Notes: generated from the letters alone by a model not told the origin. Shown: positions 1-8,041, numbered from the stretch's first letter. The stretch: 15,886 bases of DNA from CAZFQG01 sp964520785 (GCA_964520785.1 CAZFQG010000153.1:1-15886), one strand, 5' to 3'. Program-made: numbers and translations.

Positions 1-20
1 ACAAAAGATGAAACGAAACA

Positions 21-1226
21 TCACACGGAAAACGAAAAGGACTGGACGACCGGGGGAACCGCTCCCACCGTCGTCCCACCGGTTATCGAAAGGGGCAGCG
101 GAAAGACCTGGACGTCGTCGAGAGGTCGCTTCCCGCTCCGCATTTCTTCAAGCAATTGAGCCGCCTTGGCGCCGACCTGGCCGGAGTCGAGGGCGACCGA
201 GGTGAGCGTCTGCGTGATCGGATTCTCCCGCCACGTACCGCCAAAGCTGATCAGCGAGACGTCCCGCGGGATCCGCACCCCCAATTGGGTAAGTGCCATG
301 TAAATGCTCTCCGCCAGCGGATCGTAGCTGGTAACGATCGCCGTCGGCCGATCCGGGAGCGAAAGCAGTTCCTTGACGATTTGCCGAACCTCCTCGGACT
401 TCGCCCGGAACGACTCCACCTGCATCGCGTCGATCTCGCGAATGAAACGGTCTTCCAAGACGCATCCGGTCTCTTCCAGGGACGCGCGGATACCGGCGAT
501 CATCCGCGCCGCCCCCGTCGATTCCTTGTTCGGAACCAAGGTCGCGATACGCGAGTGGCCGAGTTCGCGCAGATGGTTCGACGCTCTCTTCCCGATCTCG
601 CGAAACGGGATGGCCAGCACCGGGGCACGTACCCCATCGACCGGCCGGTGGCAAAAGACGACCGGGATGCCCTTCTTCTTCAGTTGATTTACCTGGTACG
701 CCCGCGTGGGCGGAGCCTCCGCCGGGATCATCGCGACGCCCGCCACGTCTCGGTCCATCAATTGCAGAATATGGTCGCACTGCCGATAGGAATTGTTTCC
801 GGTCGAGCAAATCAGCGTTTGAGAACCCATCTCGTGACAGGCACGTTCGAACCCGTGCAGAAGCGAAGGATAGTATCCCACGCGCGTATCGGTGGTGATC
901 AGCGCGAACGTCGCCGTCGTCTGCCGTAGGCGCCGCGCCGCCAGATCGGTCACGAACGTTCCCCTGCCACGAGTCCGGGAAATCAGCCCTTCCGTCTGAA
1001 GCGTCGTCAGGGCTTGCCGAACCGTCGTCCGAGAAACCCCGAGTTCCCGGACCAGGGTCATCTCGGCCGGAAGAGGTTCTCCCGGCTTCAGACGCCCCGA
1101 GTCCAGTTCCGCCAGAAGGAACTTGCGGAGCATCTCGTGCTTCGGACCGTTGGGCTTCTCGCCGCCGTCCAAGCGGAGCAGCTCCCCGGGGAAGTTCGGA
1201 CTTGGATCAGGGAATAGGGAGTCCAT
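21..1226 (-). CDS. GntR/LacI hybrid transcriptional regulator
   Basis: This 401-residue protein is a DNA-binding regulator that probably responds to a sugar or related small molecule. Residues ~27-95 form a GntR-type winged helix: 'LKPGEPLPAE', 'ELGVSRTTVRQAL', then the wing 'LISRTRGRGTFV'. Residues ~105-385 resemble a LacI/periplasmic-binding-protein effector domain, with 'HLRELGHSRIATL' and 'VRIPRDVSLISFGG' as in LacI-family proteins. This arrangement is known from AraR-like repressors. The ATG start has no evident Shine-Dalgarno, but it lies just before the helix-turn-helix and about 65 nt below a candidate promoter with an overlapping palindrome, which suggests autoregulation. No sugar-catabolism gene sits beside it, so the effector and targets cannot be named. 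The stop codon is at the extreme left of the window. The family call is firm; the ligand is unknown. Confidence 0.9.
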   Translation of the reverse strand: MDSLFPDPSPNFPGELLRLDGGEKPNGPKHEMLRKFLLAELDSGRLKPGEPLPAEMTLVRELGVSRTTVRQALTTLQTEGLISRTRGRGTFVTDLAARRLRQTTATFALITTDTRVGYYPSLLHGFERACHEMGSQTLICSTGNNSYRQCDHILQLMDRDVAGVAMIPAEAPPTRAYQVNQLKKKGIPVVFCHRPVDGVRAPVLAIPFREIGKRASNHLRELGHSRIATLVPNKESTGAARMIAGIRASLEETGCVLEDRFIREIDAMQVESFRAKSEEVRQIVKELLSLPDRPTAIVTSYDPLAESIYMALTQLGVRIPRDVSLISFGGTWRENPITQTLTSVALDSGQVGAKAAQLLEEMRSGKRPLDDVQVFPLPLSITGGTTVGAVPPVVQSFSFSV

Positions 1227-1264
1227 AAAACCCGAGCGTTACTTCGGAAACACACCAAAAAGGA

Positions 1265-1280
1265 CCGTTGCACCGTTGCA
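1265..1280. repeat. Tandem 8-bp repeat CCGTTGCA x2
   Basis: Two perfect head-to-tail copies of CCGTTGCA, followed by a further CC, lie in the expected 5' leader of the regulator gene. They may be part of a binding region or simply a slippage repeat; the sequence does not decide. Confidence 0.6.
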
Positions 1281-1289
1281 CCAAATGAC

Positions 1290-1306
1290 ACTACATTCAT
1301 TGTAAT
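1290..1306. promoter_or_regulatory. Candidate operator palindrome
   Basis: ACTACATTCATTGTAAT is an imperfect inverted repeat: ACTACA and TGTAAT arms, 5 of 6 pairs matching, around a 5-nt centre. It overlaps the candidate -10 box of the regulator, where a repressor would block transcription. An autoregulatory site is an inference from position and symmetry. Confidence 0.35.
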
Positions 1307-1326
1307 TATTCCTGCATTAATAGCAA
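1299..1326 (-). promoter_or_regulatory. Candidate promoter of the GntR/LacI regulator
   Basis: Read on the minus strand, TTGCTA (1326-1321) and TACAAT (1304-1299) are separated by 16 nt. They match the sigma-70 -35 and -10 consensus at 4/6 and 5/6 positions. The ATG at 1226 is about 65 nt downstream of the expected start point. The -10 box lies inside an imperfect palindrome at 1290-1306. Found by eye only. Confidence 0.4.
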
Positions 1327-1642
1327 CCCATTTCACTGCTACAAACGGTATTTTTTTGCTATTCGATCCCGAACCCGCATGATTCGGCCATGTAAACGCG
1401 ATTGGTAATTAAACACTATCACTAAAGCAAATAAATAACATATATGTAGCAACAAATAATCCAACAAACGACACTGCAATTACTGTTGTAGGGGGGTAGA
1501 GTAATTCGCCAGCGAGGCGGAGAGCTTGCCGTTGTCCGAGATTCCCGGTGCGGCGAGATGTGGCGAGGACAAGCGAGTATCGACGTGGGGAGAGAGCCAA
1601 GAAGAACGTCGAATCGGAATCGCCCGGGCGGCCGGATTTACG

Positions 1643-1672
1643 CTGGCAATGCGTACCGGCGACGATTATAAT
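1643..1672 (+). promoter_or_regulatory. Candidate sigma-70 promoter with perfect -10 box
   Basis: TATAAT at 1667-1672 matches the consensus exactly. CTGGCA at 1643-1648 (4/6 to TTGACA) is 18 nt upstream. Transcription would begin near 1679, about 77 nt before the GTG start of the membrane protein gene. Confidence 0.5.
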
Positions 1673-1755
1673 AGATCGGCTGGGGGATTTGGGCGAGTGA
1701 CTTTTCAGGTGATTTGCGTAATTCAGTCGATCCTTTGACCGGGAGACAAGAAGCC

Positions 1756-2142
1756 GTGTCAAGCGGAAATAATCAGAACGACGATTTTGAACAATACGAC
1801 GGCGCCGATTTCGAGTCGCTCGATGACTTTTCCGCCACGGAAGCGGAACCGGTTGGAGAGCCGGAACAGGCGGAAGCCGCCAAAACGGCCGCCGAGCCGG
1901 TGCCTGAACCGGCCGCCGCCGCGAAGGACCAATCGGATGAAGCGAAGCAGGGGGTACTCGCCGCGATTACCGACCTGAGCCCCTACACGGTCATGTTGGC
2001 AATCTCCTTGATCGCCGTGCTCATCTGTATTTTCATTCTCTGGAGCGAATTGGCGGCCTATAACTACGACCGCAAAGCATCGGACGCCAGGATCGTTTCT
2101 CGCCCGGCAGCCCAAGTAGCGTGGTACGAGGAACTCGCTTAA
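1756..2142 (+). CDS. Small acidic single-pass membrane protein, function unknown
   Basis: I do not recognise this 128-residue protein. Residues 1-65 are hydrophilic, acidic and rich in Ala, Pro and Glu, probably disordered. Residues ~77-96 ('YTVMLAISLIAVLICIFILW') form one clear transmembrane helix. A ~30-residue tail follows with Tyr and Trp and some basic residues. I chose the GTG start at 1756 because GGGAG at 1741-1745 sits 10 nt upstream as a ribosome binding site. The frame stays open upstream to a TTG at 1714, which is less likely. A candidate promoter with a perfect TATAAT precedes it. It has no signal peptide and converges with trmL, so the context gives no role. Confidence 0.7.
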   Translation: MSSGNNQNDDFEQYDGADFESLDDFSATEAEPVGEPEQAEAAKTAAEPVPEPAAAAKDQSDEAKQGVLAAITDLSPYTVMLAISLIAVLICIFILWSELAAYNYDRKASDARIVSRPAAQVAWYEELA

Positions 2143-2193
2143 TCCGCTGCTTACTCCAAGGCAAGGCTTCAGGAATCGTTGGCGAACGCTCGC

Positions 2194-2673
2194 TCAGGGT
2201 CGGCCCTCGAAACCGATTCCGCACTGGCGGCACGCCTCGTAGGCCATCACCCCGACGGCGACCGACACGTTGAGGCTCCGCACGTCTTGGCGGATTGGAA
2301 TTCTTAGCGTCCGCGCGTGGTTGGCCCGGAGCATCGTCTCCGGCAGCCCCTCCGATTCCGAACCAAACACGAAGGCATCCCCGCGACGGAACCGGACGCT
2401 GGAATACACCCGATTCGCTTTCTTGGTCAGGAACCACATTCGCCGCCGGTGGAGTTTCGCCTCCAGGGTCGCCCAATCGTCCACGACTTCCCACGCCAGA
2501 GCGGGCCAGTAGTCCAGCCCCGCGCGCTTGAGCTTGCGGTCGTCGATTTGAAATCCCAGCGGCCGAACCAGCCAGAGCTTCGCGCCGATGGCAACGCACG
2601 TCCGCCCGATACTTCCCGTGTTCGAGGCGATCTCCGGTTGGTATTGGACGATATGGAATGCGGGGTCGTACAT
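2194..2673 (-). CDS. trmL: tRNA (cytidine/uridine-34 2'-O)-methyltransferase TrmL
   Basis: This 159-residue protein belongs to the SPOUT methyltransferases, close in length to E. coli TrmL. The family transfers a methyl group from S-adenosylmethionine to the 2'-OH of wobble base 34 in tRNA-Leu isoacceptors. Three SPOUT motifs are visible: 'PEIASNTGSIGRTC' (13-26), 'FGSESEGLPETML' (103-115) and 'IPIRQDVRSLNVSVAVGVMAYE' split around 125-146, which build the trefoil-knot cofactor site. The start is the ATG just before the first strand; no strong Shine-Dalgarno is seen. It lies 105 nt downstream of alaS on the same strand, so co-transcription of two tRNA genes is plausible. The call is confident; exact substrate is by family analogy. 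Confidence 0.93.
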   Translation of the reverse strand: MYDPAFHIVQYQPEIASNTGSIGRTCVAIGAKLWLVRPLGFQIDDRKLKRAGLDYWPALAWEVVDDWATLEAKLHRRRMWFLTKKANRVYSSVRFRRGDAFVFGSESEGLPETMLRANHARTLRIPIRQDVRSLNVSVAVGVMAYEACRQCGIGFEGRP

Positions 2674-2778
2674 GGTGCCGCGGTTCCGGTTACGCGTTGG
2701 GGCCTGTAAGTACGAAGGCTGCCGTTTTCTCGTCTATTCGCCCCCCTTCGTCGCTCATTGGCGCCGTCGCTCGTCGGA

Positions 2779-5385
2779 TCAACCTTCCATCAACTCCACG
2801 GCCTTTTGCAGTGCCTGGGCCGTCTTTTCCGGCTTTTTGCCGCCGGCTTGAGCCAGGTCGGGGCGGCCGCCTCCGCCCCCCTGGACGATCTTGGCCGTTT
2901 CACGAACCCATTTCACGGCGTCGCGGCCCTGTTCGACGAGGTCGCGGCTGAAACCGGCGATCAGGAGGACCTTGTCTTCTTCTTTCGCGGCGAGCATCAC
3001 GGCGACGGGGCTCGTCTTGCGGCGGATACGGTCGATCAGGTCGCGAAGGATACCGGCGTTGCCGCCGGGGATTTCCTTCGCGATGACTTTCACGCCGCCT
3101 CGTTCGACCGCCTCGGCGATGAGCGATTCGGCGCTGACACCCTCCTGTTTCGCCCCTGCGGCCGCATGCTTCTTAAGCTGACGGATTTCCTTCGCCATCG
3201 CTTCCACGCGCAAGGGGAGTTCCTCGGGCCGAATCTTCAGGGCCACCGCGGCCCGGGCAAGGGCCTTTTCGTTCGCGCGGATTTGCGCCAGGGCGGCCGG
3301 ACCGGTCAGCGCCGTGATCCGCCGCGTGCCGGCGGCGACGCTCTCTTCCGAAACGATCTTGAACAGCCCGACCTGGGACGCGTTGTCCAGATGCGTGCCG
3401 CCGCAGAGTTCCTTGCTGAAGCTTCCGGTCGAGACGACACGGACGACGTCGGGGTATTTTTCCCCAAAGAGCATGATCGCGCCGGCCTTGCGCGCCTTCT
3501 GGAGGGGCATCTCCCGGCACTCGACCGGTTCGCCGTCGAGGACGCGGAGATTGACCTCCTCCTCGATCTTTTCGAGCGTCTCGCTTGGAACGGCCTTCGG
3601 GTTGGTGAAATCGAACCGCAACACGTCGCGGTCCACCTTCGAGCCCTGCTGTTCGGCATGCTCGCCCAGGTGCTTCCGCAGCGCGTAGTGCAAGACATGC
3701 GTCGCGGTATGGGCACGGCGGATCCCCTGGCGGCGGTTGGCGTCGACCGCGGCCTGCACCTTTTGGCCCAGCGAGAGCGTCCCTTGGCGGAGATGCCCCA
3801 CGTGCAGCATGAACTCGCCGTCGCACTTCGTATCGGTCACGTCGAAAAGGAACCCTTCGCCGCTGAGCGTGCCGCTGTCCCCCACCTGACCTCCCTTCTC
3901 TCCGTAGAAGGGGGTCTTATTGAGAACGATGACCACCGGGTTCTCCTTCGATACCTCCTCGACCTTGTCGCAGAGCTTGCCGTTGGCGATAATCCCGATG
4001 ATCTTGGCGTCGTCGACCGAAAGGGACGTATACCCGAGGAATTCGCTCCCGTGGATCGCCTTCTTCAGCGATTCGAGTGGATCGTGCTTGAAGAGGGCGC
4101 CCCGCTCGCCGGAACCGGATATCTCGCCATGCTTTTCCATCTCCGCCTGGTAACCTTCCCAGTCGAAAAGGAAGTTGTGTTCGGTCGCCATCGTCTCGAA
4201 GAGTTCCGGTGGAAAACCATGCGTCGTATACATCTCCGCCGCCTCGGCGCCGGTCACCTTGCCGCGGTTCTCGCGGCGCATGTTCTCGAAAATGCGGTTG
4301 ATCCGGTCCAGGCCGCCGTCGATCGTTCCCAGGAAGTTCCGCTCCTCGTTCTCGATCACCTGAGACACCCGGGTGAGAGTCTCGCGCAATTCCGGGTACG
4401 GCGCCTTCATGACGTCGGCGACGGCCGGAACGATCTTATACATGAAAGGTTCTCGAACGCCCATCTGGTGGCCGTCCAAAACGGCCCGGCGCAAGAGCCG
4501 CTTGATGACGTACTTCTCCTTGTTCGGTCCCGGGTAAACGTTCTCGTGGATCGCGAAGGCGCACGCGCGGACGTGGTCGGTAATCCGCCGCAGCCGCCGG
4601 CCGTTCTCGCTCTCGGGCTCGTATTTCACCCCGCATACCTCCGCGGAAGCCTCGACGACCGGCCGGAGGATGTCGATGTGGTAGTTCGTTTCAACGTTCT
4701 GAAGCGTCGCCGCGGTCCGTTCGAGTCCCATTCCGGTGTCGATGTTCTTGCTCGGCAGGGGACGAAGGTTGTCCGGCGGATCACCGACGCGGTTGAACTG
4801 CGTGAATACGAGGTTCCATATCTCCACCTCGCCAAATTCCGGATGGTGGTAGTAAATCTCGCTGCATGGTCCGCAGACGCCGTCCGGCCCCTGGCTGGGG
4901 GCGCTGGCCGGCCAGAAGTTCTCGTCCTCGCCGATCCGCTGGAGCTTTTCCCGCGGCAGACCGACGTCCTTAAGCCAGATATCGGCCGCCTCGTCGTCGT
5001 CCAGATAGATCGTCGCCGAAAGCCGATCTTCCGGAAGACCGAGCCAACTCTTGCTGGTAAGGAACTCCCAGGCCCAGGTGATCGCCTCGCGCTTGAAATA
5101 ATCGCCGAAGCTGAAATTCCCGAGCATCTCGAAGAACGTGTGGTGATACGCCGTCCGGCCGACGTTCTCGATGTCGCCGGTCCGCAGACACTTCTGGCAC
5201 GTGGTGGACCGGGTGAACTCCAGCTTGCAGCGACCAAGAAAATGGTCCTTGAACTGGTTCATGCCGGCCGGCGTGAAAAGCACCGAGGGGTCCCAACGGG
5301 GCACCAGCACGTCACTGGGCCGCCGGACGCATCCTTTGGTCTCAAAGAATGCCAGGTACATTTCACGAAGTTCGTCAGTTTTCAT
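2779..5385 (-). CDS. alaS: Alanyl-tRNA synthetase
   Basis: AlaRS attaches alanine to tRNA-Ala and hydrolyses mischarged Ser- or Gly-tRNA-Ala. The 868-residue product is full length. The class II core is at the N-terminus: 'FTPAGMNQFKDHFLG' (37-51), 'TTCQKCLRTGDIENVGRT' (61-78), 'HHTFFEMLGNFSFGDYFK' (81-98) and motif 3 'DTGMGLERTA' (216-225). The editing domain has zinc ligands H559 and H563 ('HTATH') and C661 and H665 ('CGGTH'). The C-Ala domain ends with 'GGGGGRPDLAQAGG' from ~836. I start at ATG 5385 (MKTDELREMY), which matches the family; an in-frame GTG at 5406 would add seven residues without a better ribosome site. All catalytic and editing residues appear intact. It lies downstream of a lipoprotein gene and upstream of trmL. 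Confidence 0.98.
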   Translation of the reverse strand: MKTDELREMYLAFFETKGCVRRPSDVLVPRWDPSVLFTPAGMNQFKDHFLGRCKLEFTRSTTCQKCLRTGDIENVGRTAYHHTFFEMLGNFSFGDYFKREAITWAWEFLTSKSWLGLPEDRLSATIYLDDDEAADIWLKDVGLPREKLQRIGEDENFWPASAPSQGPDGVCGPCSEIYYHHPEFGEVEIWNLVFTQFNRVGDPPDNLRPLPSKNIDTGMGLERTAATLQNVETNYHIDILRPVVEASAEVCGVKYEPESENGRRLRRITDHVRACAFAIHENVYPGPNKEKYVIKRLLRRAVLDGHQMGVREPFMYKIVPAVADVMKAPYPELRETLTRVSQVIENEERNFLGTIDGGLDRINRIFENMRRENRGKVTGAEAAEMYTTHGFPPELFETMATEHNFLFDWEGYQAEMEKHGEISGSGERGALFKHDPLESLKKAIHGSEFLGYTSLSVDDAKIIGIIANGKLCDKVEEVSKENPVVIVLNKTPFYGEKGGQVGDSGTLSGEGFLFDVTDTKCDGEFMLHVGHLRQGTLSLGQKVQAAVDANRRQGIRRAHTATHVLHYALRKHLGEHAEQQGSKVDRDVLRFDFTNPKAVPSETLEKIEEEVNLRVLDGEPVECREMPLQKARKAGAIMLFGEKYPDVVRVVSTGSFSKELCGGTHLDNASQVGLFKIVSEESVAAGTRRITALTGPAALAQIRANEKALARAAVALKIRPEELPLRVEAMAKEIRQLKKHAAAGAKQEGVSAESLIAEAVERGGVKVIAKEIPGGNAGILRDLIDRIRRKTSPVAVMLAAKEEDKVLLIAGFSRDLVEQGRDAVKWVRETAKIVQGGGGGRPDLAQAGGKKPEKTAQALQKAVELMEG

Positions 5386-5494
5386 CTTTTTGTGCAATCT
5401 CACCACAAGGGAAAAAGGTGGCTTGGTGTCCGGCTCGGGCGGCCGCGCACCAAATACGAAGGCCCTGAGAGGTCCGACGCATACAACGCCGGAT

Positions 5495-5506
5495 GCCCTT
5501 CAGGGC
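5495..5506. repeat. Small hairpin, possible REP-like remnant
   Basis: GCCCTTCAGGGC is a perfect 12-nt palindrome (5-bp arms, TC centre) in the 294-nt gap between the lipoprotein and alaS genes. Such GCCCT-AGGGC hairpins occur in repeat families of many Planctomycetes genomes, but only one copy is visible here, so this is a guess. Confidence 0.25.
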
Positions 5507-5679
5507 TCAATACCCGACCGGTAGGCCGGACGCCATTCGTTAAGAATCGAAGAACCACCGATGATCCGCCTTCGGAAGAGTCGGCAGATCAATGCCGGAA
5601 GCTTCAGGAGTCTTCGCCGCTTCCGACGCCAAAGGCGATTTCGCAGGAGCGTGCGGCGCTTCCCGGAAAAGTCGGGCGG

Positions 5680-6024
5680 CTACTCGGTCTCGGGGGCCTG
5701 TTCCCCGGGCGGTTCGACGGCGGGGGTCTCGACCTTCGGACCCTCCAGTTTCGGCGGCTCGATCGTCGGCGTCTCGACCCTCGAGGCGGCCTCCTCGGAA
5801 GGTGGATCGGTCGGTTCGGACTCGGCTGGAGTCGTTTCCGCCGGTTCATCGACGGGAGCCGTCTCAATCGTCAGATCCTCCTCGATTGCCCCCTCTTCCA
5901 TTGGTACCATCGAACCCCCGTCATGGGTATTCGAATCACTCGAAACCGGCACGTTACACGCGGGACAACACCCCAACACGGTCATGCTCAGCGCGAGCAA
6001 CATCGCCACGTACGTTCTTGTCAT
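5680..6024 (-). CDS. Small Pro/Glu-rich lipoprotein, function unknown
   Basis: The 114-residue product begins with a short basic N-region and a hydrophobic stretch ending in 'VLGCC', a plausible lipobox with lipidation at C19. A Cys-rich patch (C19, C20, C23) follows. The rest is acidic and rich in Pro, Glu and Thr, with a repeat of the pattern VETPxxEPP ('VETPTIEPP', 'VETPAVEPP'), as in disordered envelope linkers. I chose ATG 6024, not the longer frame to 6117, because the signal sequence starts there and AAGGAG (+ strand 6033-6038) is a good ribosome site 8 nt upstream. A candidate promoter lies at 6117-6146. It is transcribed toward alaS with a 294-nt gap. The C-terminal part may be affected by a frameshift (see findings). 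No enzyme domain is visible. Confidence 0.75.
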   Translation of the reverse strand: MTRTYVAMLLALSMTVLGCCPACNVPVSSDSNTHDGGSMVPMEEGAIEEDLTIETAPVDEPAETTPAESEPTDPPSEEAASRVETPTIEPPKLEGPKVETPAVEPPGEQAPETE

Positions 6025-6116
6025 CTTCTCCACTCCTTTGCACTTGGGCTGAAGGAAAAACCATTCTGCGGCAAATATACGCCGCCCGCTGCCGTTGGGG
6101 AGTCCAAGGGCTTCCA

Positions 6117-6146
6117 ATTTTATCCAAGTATGCCGTAGAATTGCAA
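6117..6146 (-). promoter_or_regulatory. Candidate promoter of the lipoprotein gene
   Basis: On the minus strand, TTGCAA (6146-6141, 4/6 to consensus) and TAAAAT (6122-6117, 5/6) are 18 nt apart. The predicted 5' leader is about 85 nt to the ATG at 6024. The Fur-like site at 6191-6209 lies about 45 nt upstream of its -35 box. Confidence 0.4.
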
Positions 6147-6190
6147 CTCCCCCAAGATGTCGTTCGGCTTCCCGATCATCAAAACCGGGG

Positions 6191-6209
6191 AAGAATGAGA
6201 ATCATTTTC
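6191..6209. promoter_or_regulatory. Fur-box-like sequence
   Basis: AAGAATGAGAATCATTTTC matches the classical 19-bp Fur consensus GATAATGATAATCATTATC at 15 of 19 positions and has the 7-1-7 form TGAGAAT-C-ATTTTCT. It lies in the divergent region between the lipoprotein gene and dapF. Fur binding is inferred from similarity only. Confidence 0.45.
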
Positions 6210-6323
6210 TTGCTACACTCCGTCCGATACTTGGGGTAACATACGCAGTATTTGCGGAAGCCTCAAGCCTACCGGCAGCGGGGTTTTTTCCAAGGGATAC
6301 CGGAAAGCACTCCAGGCGCACTC

Positions 6324-7160
6324 ATGCGGTTTACCAAAATGCATGGCGCCGGAAACGACTACATCTATGTCAACTGTTTTGATGAGCCGTTTCCGGAAAA
6401 TCCGGCCGAATTGGCCCGAATCCTCTCCGACCGCCACTTCGGAATCGGCGGTGACGGGCTGATTCTGATTTGCCCTTCCGAAAACGGCCACGCCCGCATG
6501 CGGATGTTCAATGCCGACGGATCCGAGTCCGAAATGTGCGGAAACGGCGTCCGGTGCGTCGCGAAATACGTCTACGACCATGGAATCGCGAGGGAGACGA
6601 CCCTCCGAATCGAAACCGGAGCCGGGATTCGCTCCATCGAGTTGGAAGTCGAAAACGGCCGCGCCCGGCGCGCGACGGTGGACATGGGGGAGCCGATCCT
6701 TGAAGCGGCGCGGATTCCAACCACCCTCGAGGGCAACCCGGTCGTGAATGCGCAGTTGTCCGTCGGTGGCCGAACCCTTGACGTGACGTGTGTCTCCATG
6801 GGAAATCCGCACGCGGTGACGTATGTCGACGAGCTAAGCGACGAGTGGGTCCTCGGGGTTGGGCCCAAGGTCGAAACGTCCGATGCCTTTCCGAAACGAG
6901 TCAACGCGGAATTCGTGCAGGTCGTTTCCCCCGGCGAAGTCCGAATGCGGGTGTGGGAAAGGGGTTCCGGCGAGACACTGGCCTGCGGGACCGGTGCGTG
7001 CGCGGTCTGCGTCGCCGGAGTCCTTTCGGGGCGGACCGAGCGCCGGATCATCGCCCATCTGCCCGGCGGAGACCTGGAATTGCACTGGCACGAAGACGGC
7101 GTGGTTCGGATGACGGGGCCGGCGGTGGAGGTGTTTTCGGGCGAATGGAGAGAGGAGTGA
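6324..7160 (+). CDS. dapF: Diaminopimelate epimerase
   Basis: DapF interconverts LL- and meso-diaminopimelate, the last step before lysine and the source of the peptidoglycan cross-linking residue. It is cytosolic and uses no cofactor. The 278-residue length is typical. The two catalytic cysteines are present: C72 in 'MCGNGVRC' and C221 in 'ACGTGAC'. Other signatures are 'MHGAGNDY' (6-13), 'IGGDGL' (41-46), 'SMGNPHAV' (158-165) and 'RVWERGSGETLACG' (209-222). I start at ATG 6324 (MRFTKMHGAGNDY), which fits the family; the frame stays open upstream to 6252 but adds an unrelated sequence. No strong Shine-Dalgarno is seen. The next gene begins 63 nt downstream on the same strand, so the two may form an operon. 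The product is complete. Confidence 0.97.
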   Translation: MRFTKMHGAGNDYIYVNCFDEPFPENPAELARILSDRHFGIGGDGLILICPSENGHARMRMFNADGSESEMCGNGVRCVAKYVYDHGIARETTLRIETGAGIRSIELEVENGRARRATVDMGEPILEAARIPTTLEGNPVVNAQLSVGGRTLDVTCVSMGNPHAVTYVDELSDEWVLGVGPKVETSDAFPKRVNAEFVQVVSPGEVRMRVWERGSGETLACGTGACAVCVAGVLSGRTERRIIAHLPGGDLELHWHEDGVVRMTGPAVEVFSGEWREE

Positions 7161-7223
7161 GGCGCAAGGAAAAAGTGAAAAGCGCCGACGCGTTTACCGA
7201 AATTCCTTGGTGGCATCGTAATC

Positions 7224-7991
7224 GTGAAGATTGAGAGTCCTTTCGCTTTGAGGTCGATTGGTTTTCTGGGCGCGCAGGCGATTCGCGGCTGGATGGACAC
7301 GCTTGACTTCAAGGTGGCCTATTACGACAAGGCGGTCGATCCGATCTTCCCGGAGTGCCGGGGCCAGAAAATCTACATCTTCTGGCACGAGTACATCCTG
7401 TTCCCGATTTCGATACGCGGGCACTGCAACCTGGCGATGCTCCTGAGCCGTCACCGCGATGCCGAAGCCCTTTCCCACGCCGCATATCATCTGGGGTTCG
7501 ACTTCGTCCGCGGCTCAACGAACCGGGGGGGAGTGGCCGCGATTCGCGAGATGCTCCGCCGCAGCCGGCGCATGCACCTGACGATTACGCCGGATGGCCC
7601 GCGCGGCCCGCGGCGGCGGCTGGCGCCCGGGGCGATCTACCTCGCGTCAAAGCTGCAAATGCCGCTGGTGGCGATGGGTTTCGGCTACGACCGCCCCTGG
7701 CGGGTCCGCCGGGCCTGGGACCAATCGGCCATCCCGCGCCCCTTCAGCCGCGCGAGGGCCATCCCCAGCCCCGAGATTCACATCCCCCCCAATCTAAACC
7801 GCGACGGCGTCGAGTACTTCCGGCAGAAGGTGGAGACCCTGCTCAATCGATTGACGGAAGAAGCCGAGCGGTGGGCCGCCTCCGGCGAACGCAAAGCCTG
7901 TCAAACTCGGCTCTACCGTGCCTCGGCGCCGCAGGCGAATCGGCGCTTGGAGTGGCCGCCGGGGACGCAAAAGGACCCGAGGGAAAGGTGA
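7224..7991 (+). CDS. DUF374 lysophospholipid acyltransferase-like protein
   Basis: This 255-residue protein matches the DUF374 family, related to the acyltransferases that act on lysophospholipids or lipid A. Visible motifs are 'IYIFWHEYILFP' (50-61), whose His-Glu replaces the usual HxxxxD block, 'RGSTNRGGVAAIREM' (96-110), and the very typical 'TPDGPRGPRRRLAPGAIYLA' (122-141). The GTG start is the first usable one in frame: the frame is closed by a TGA at 7176 and has no other start codon between. No Shine-Dalgarno is seen. The C-terminal ~35 residues are basic, low in conservation and may be dispensable. It follows dapF by 63 nt, which supports an envelope role. The substrate cannot be told from the sequence. 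Confidence 0.88.
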   Translation: MKIESPFALRSIGFLGAQAIRGWMDTLDFKVAYYDKAVDPIFPECRGQKIYIFWHEYILFPISIRGHCNLAMLLSRHRDAEALSHAAYHLGFDFVRGSTNRGGVAAIREMLRRSRRMHLTITPDGPRGPRRRLAPGAIYLASKLQMPLVAMGFGYDRPWRVRRAWDQSAIPRPFSRARAIPSPEIHIPPNLNRDGVEYFRQKVETLLNRLTEEAERWAASGERKACQTRLYRASAPQANRRLEWPPGTQKDPRER

Positions 7992-8041
7992 AAACGCCGC
8001 GGGAATTCAATGTGTCAGACTTAATGATGAGGCGTCAACGA

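Larger units (their letters stand above)
1227..1755. other. AT-rich divergent intergenic region
   Basis: This 529-nt gap separates the minus-strand regulator from the plus-strand membrane protein gene. The first ~270 nt are markedly AT-rich compared with the genes around. It holds candidate promoters for both genes, the tandem repeat, the palindrome, and four copies of the pentamer CTACA/TGTAG (1291, 1339, 1445, 1487). Another weak inverted repeat lies at 1474-1491. No convincing coding region or RNA gene is visible. Confidence 0.6.

Noticed and set aside
1409..1762. 117-codon minus-strand frame ending in a hydrophobic stretch
   Set aside because: The hydrophobic end comes from AT-rich intergenic sequence; the first part has no protein character, and it overlaps the promoter and start of the real gene at 1756.
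2758..6138. 1126-codon open frame on the plus strand
   Set aside because: It lies antisense to alaS and the lipoprotein gene, which are clearly real; in GC-rich genes the antisense frame is often open. No recognisable domain.
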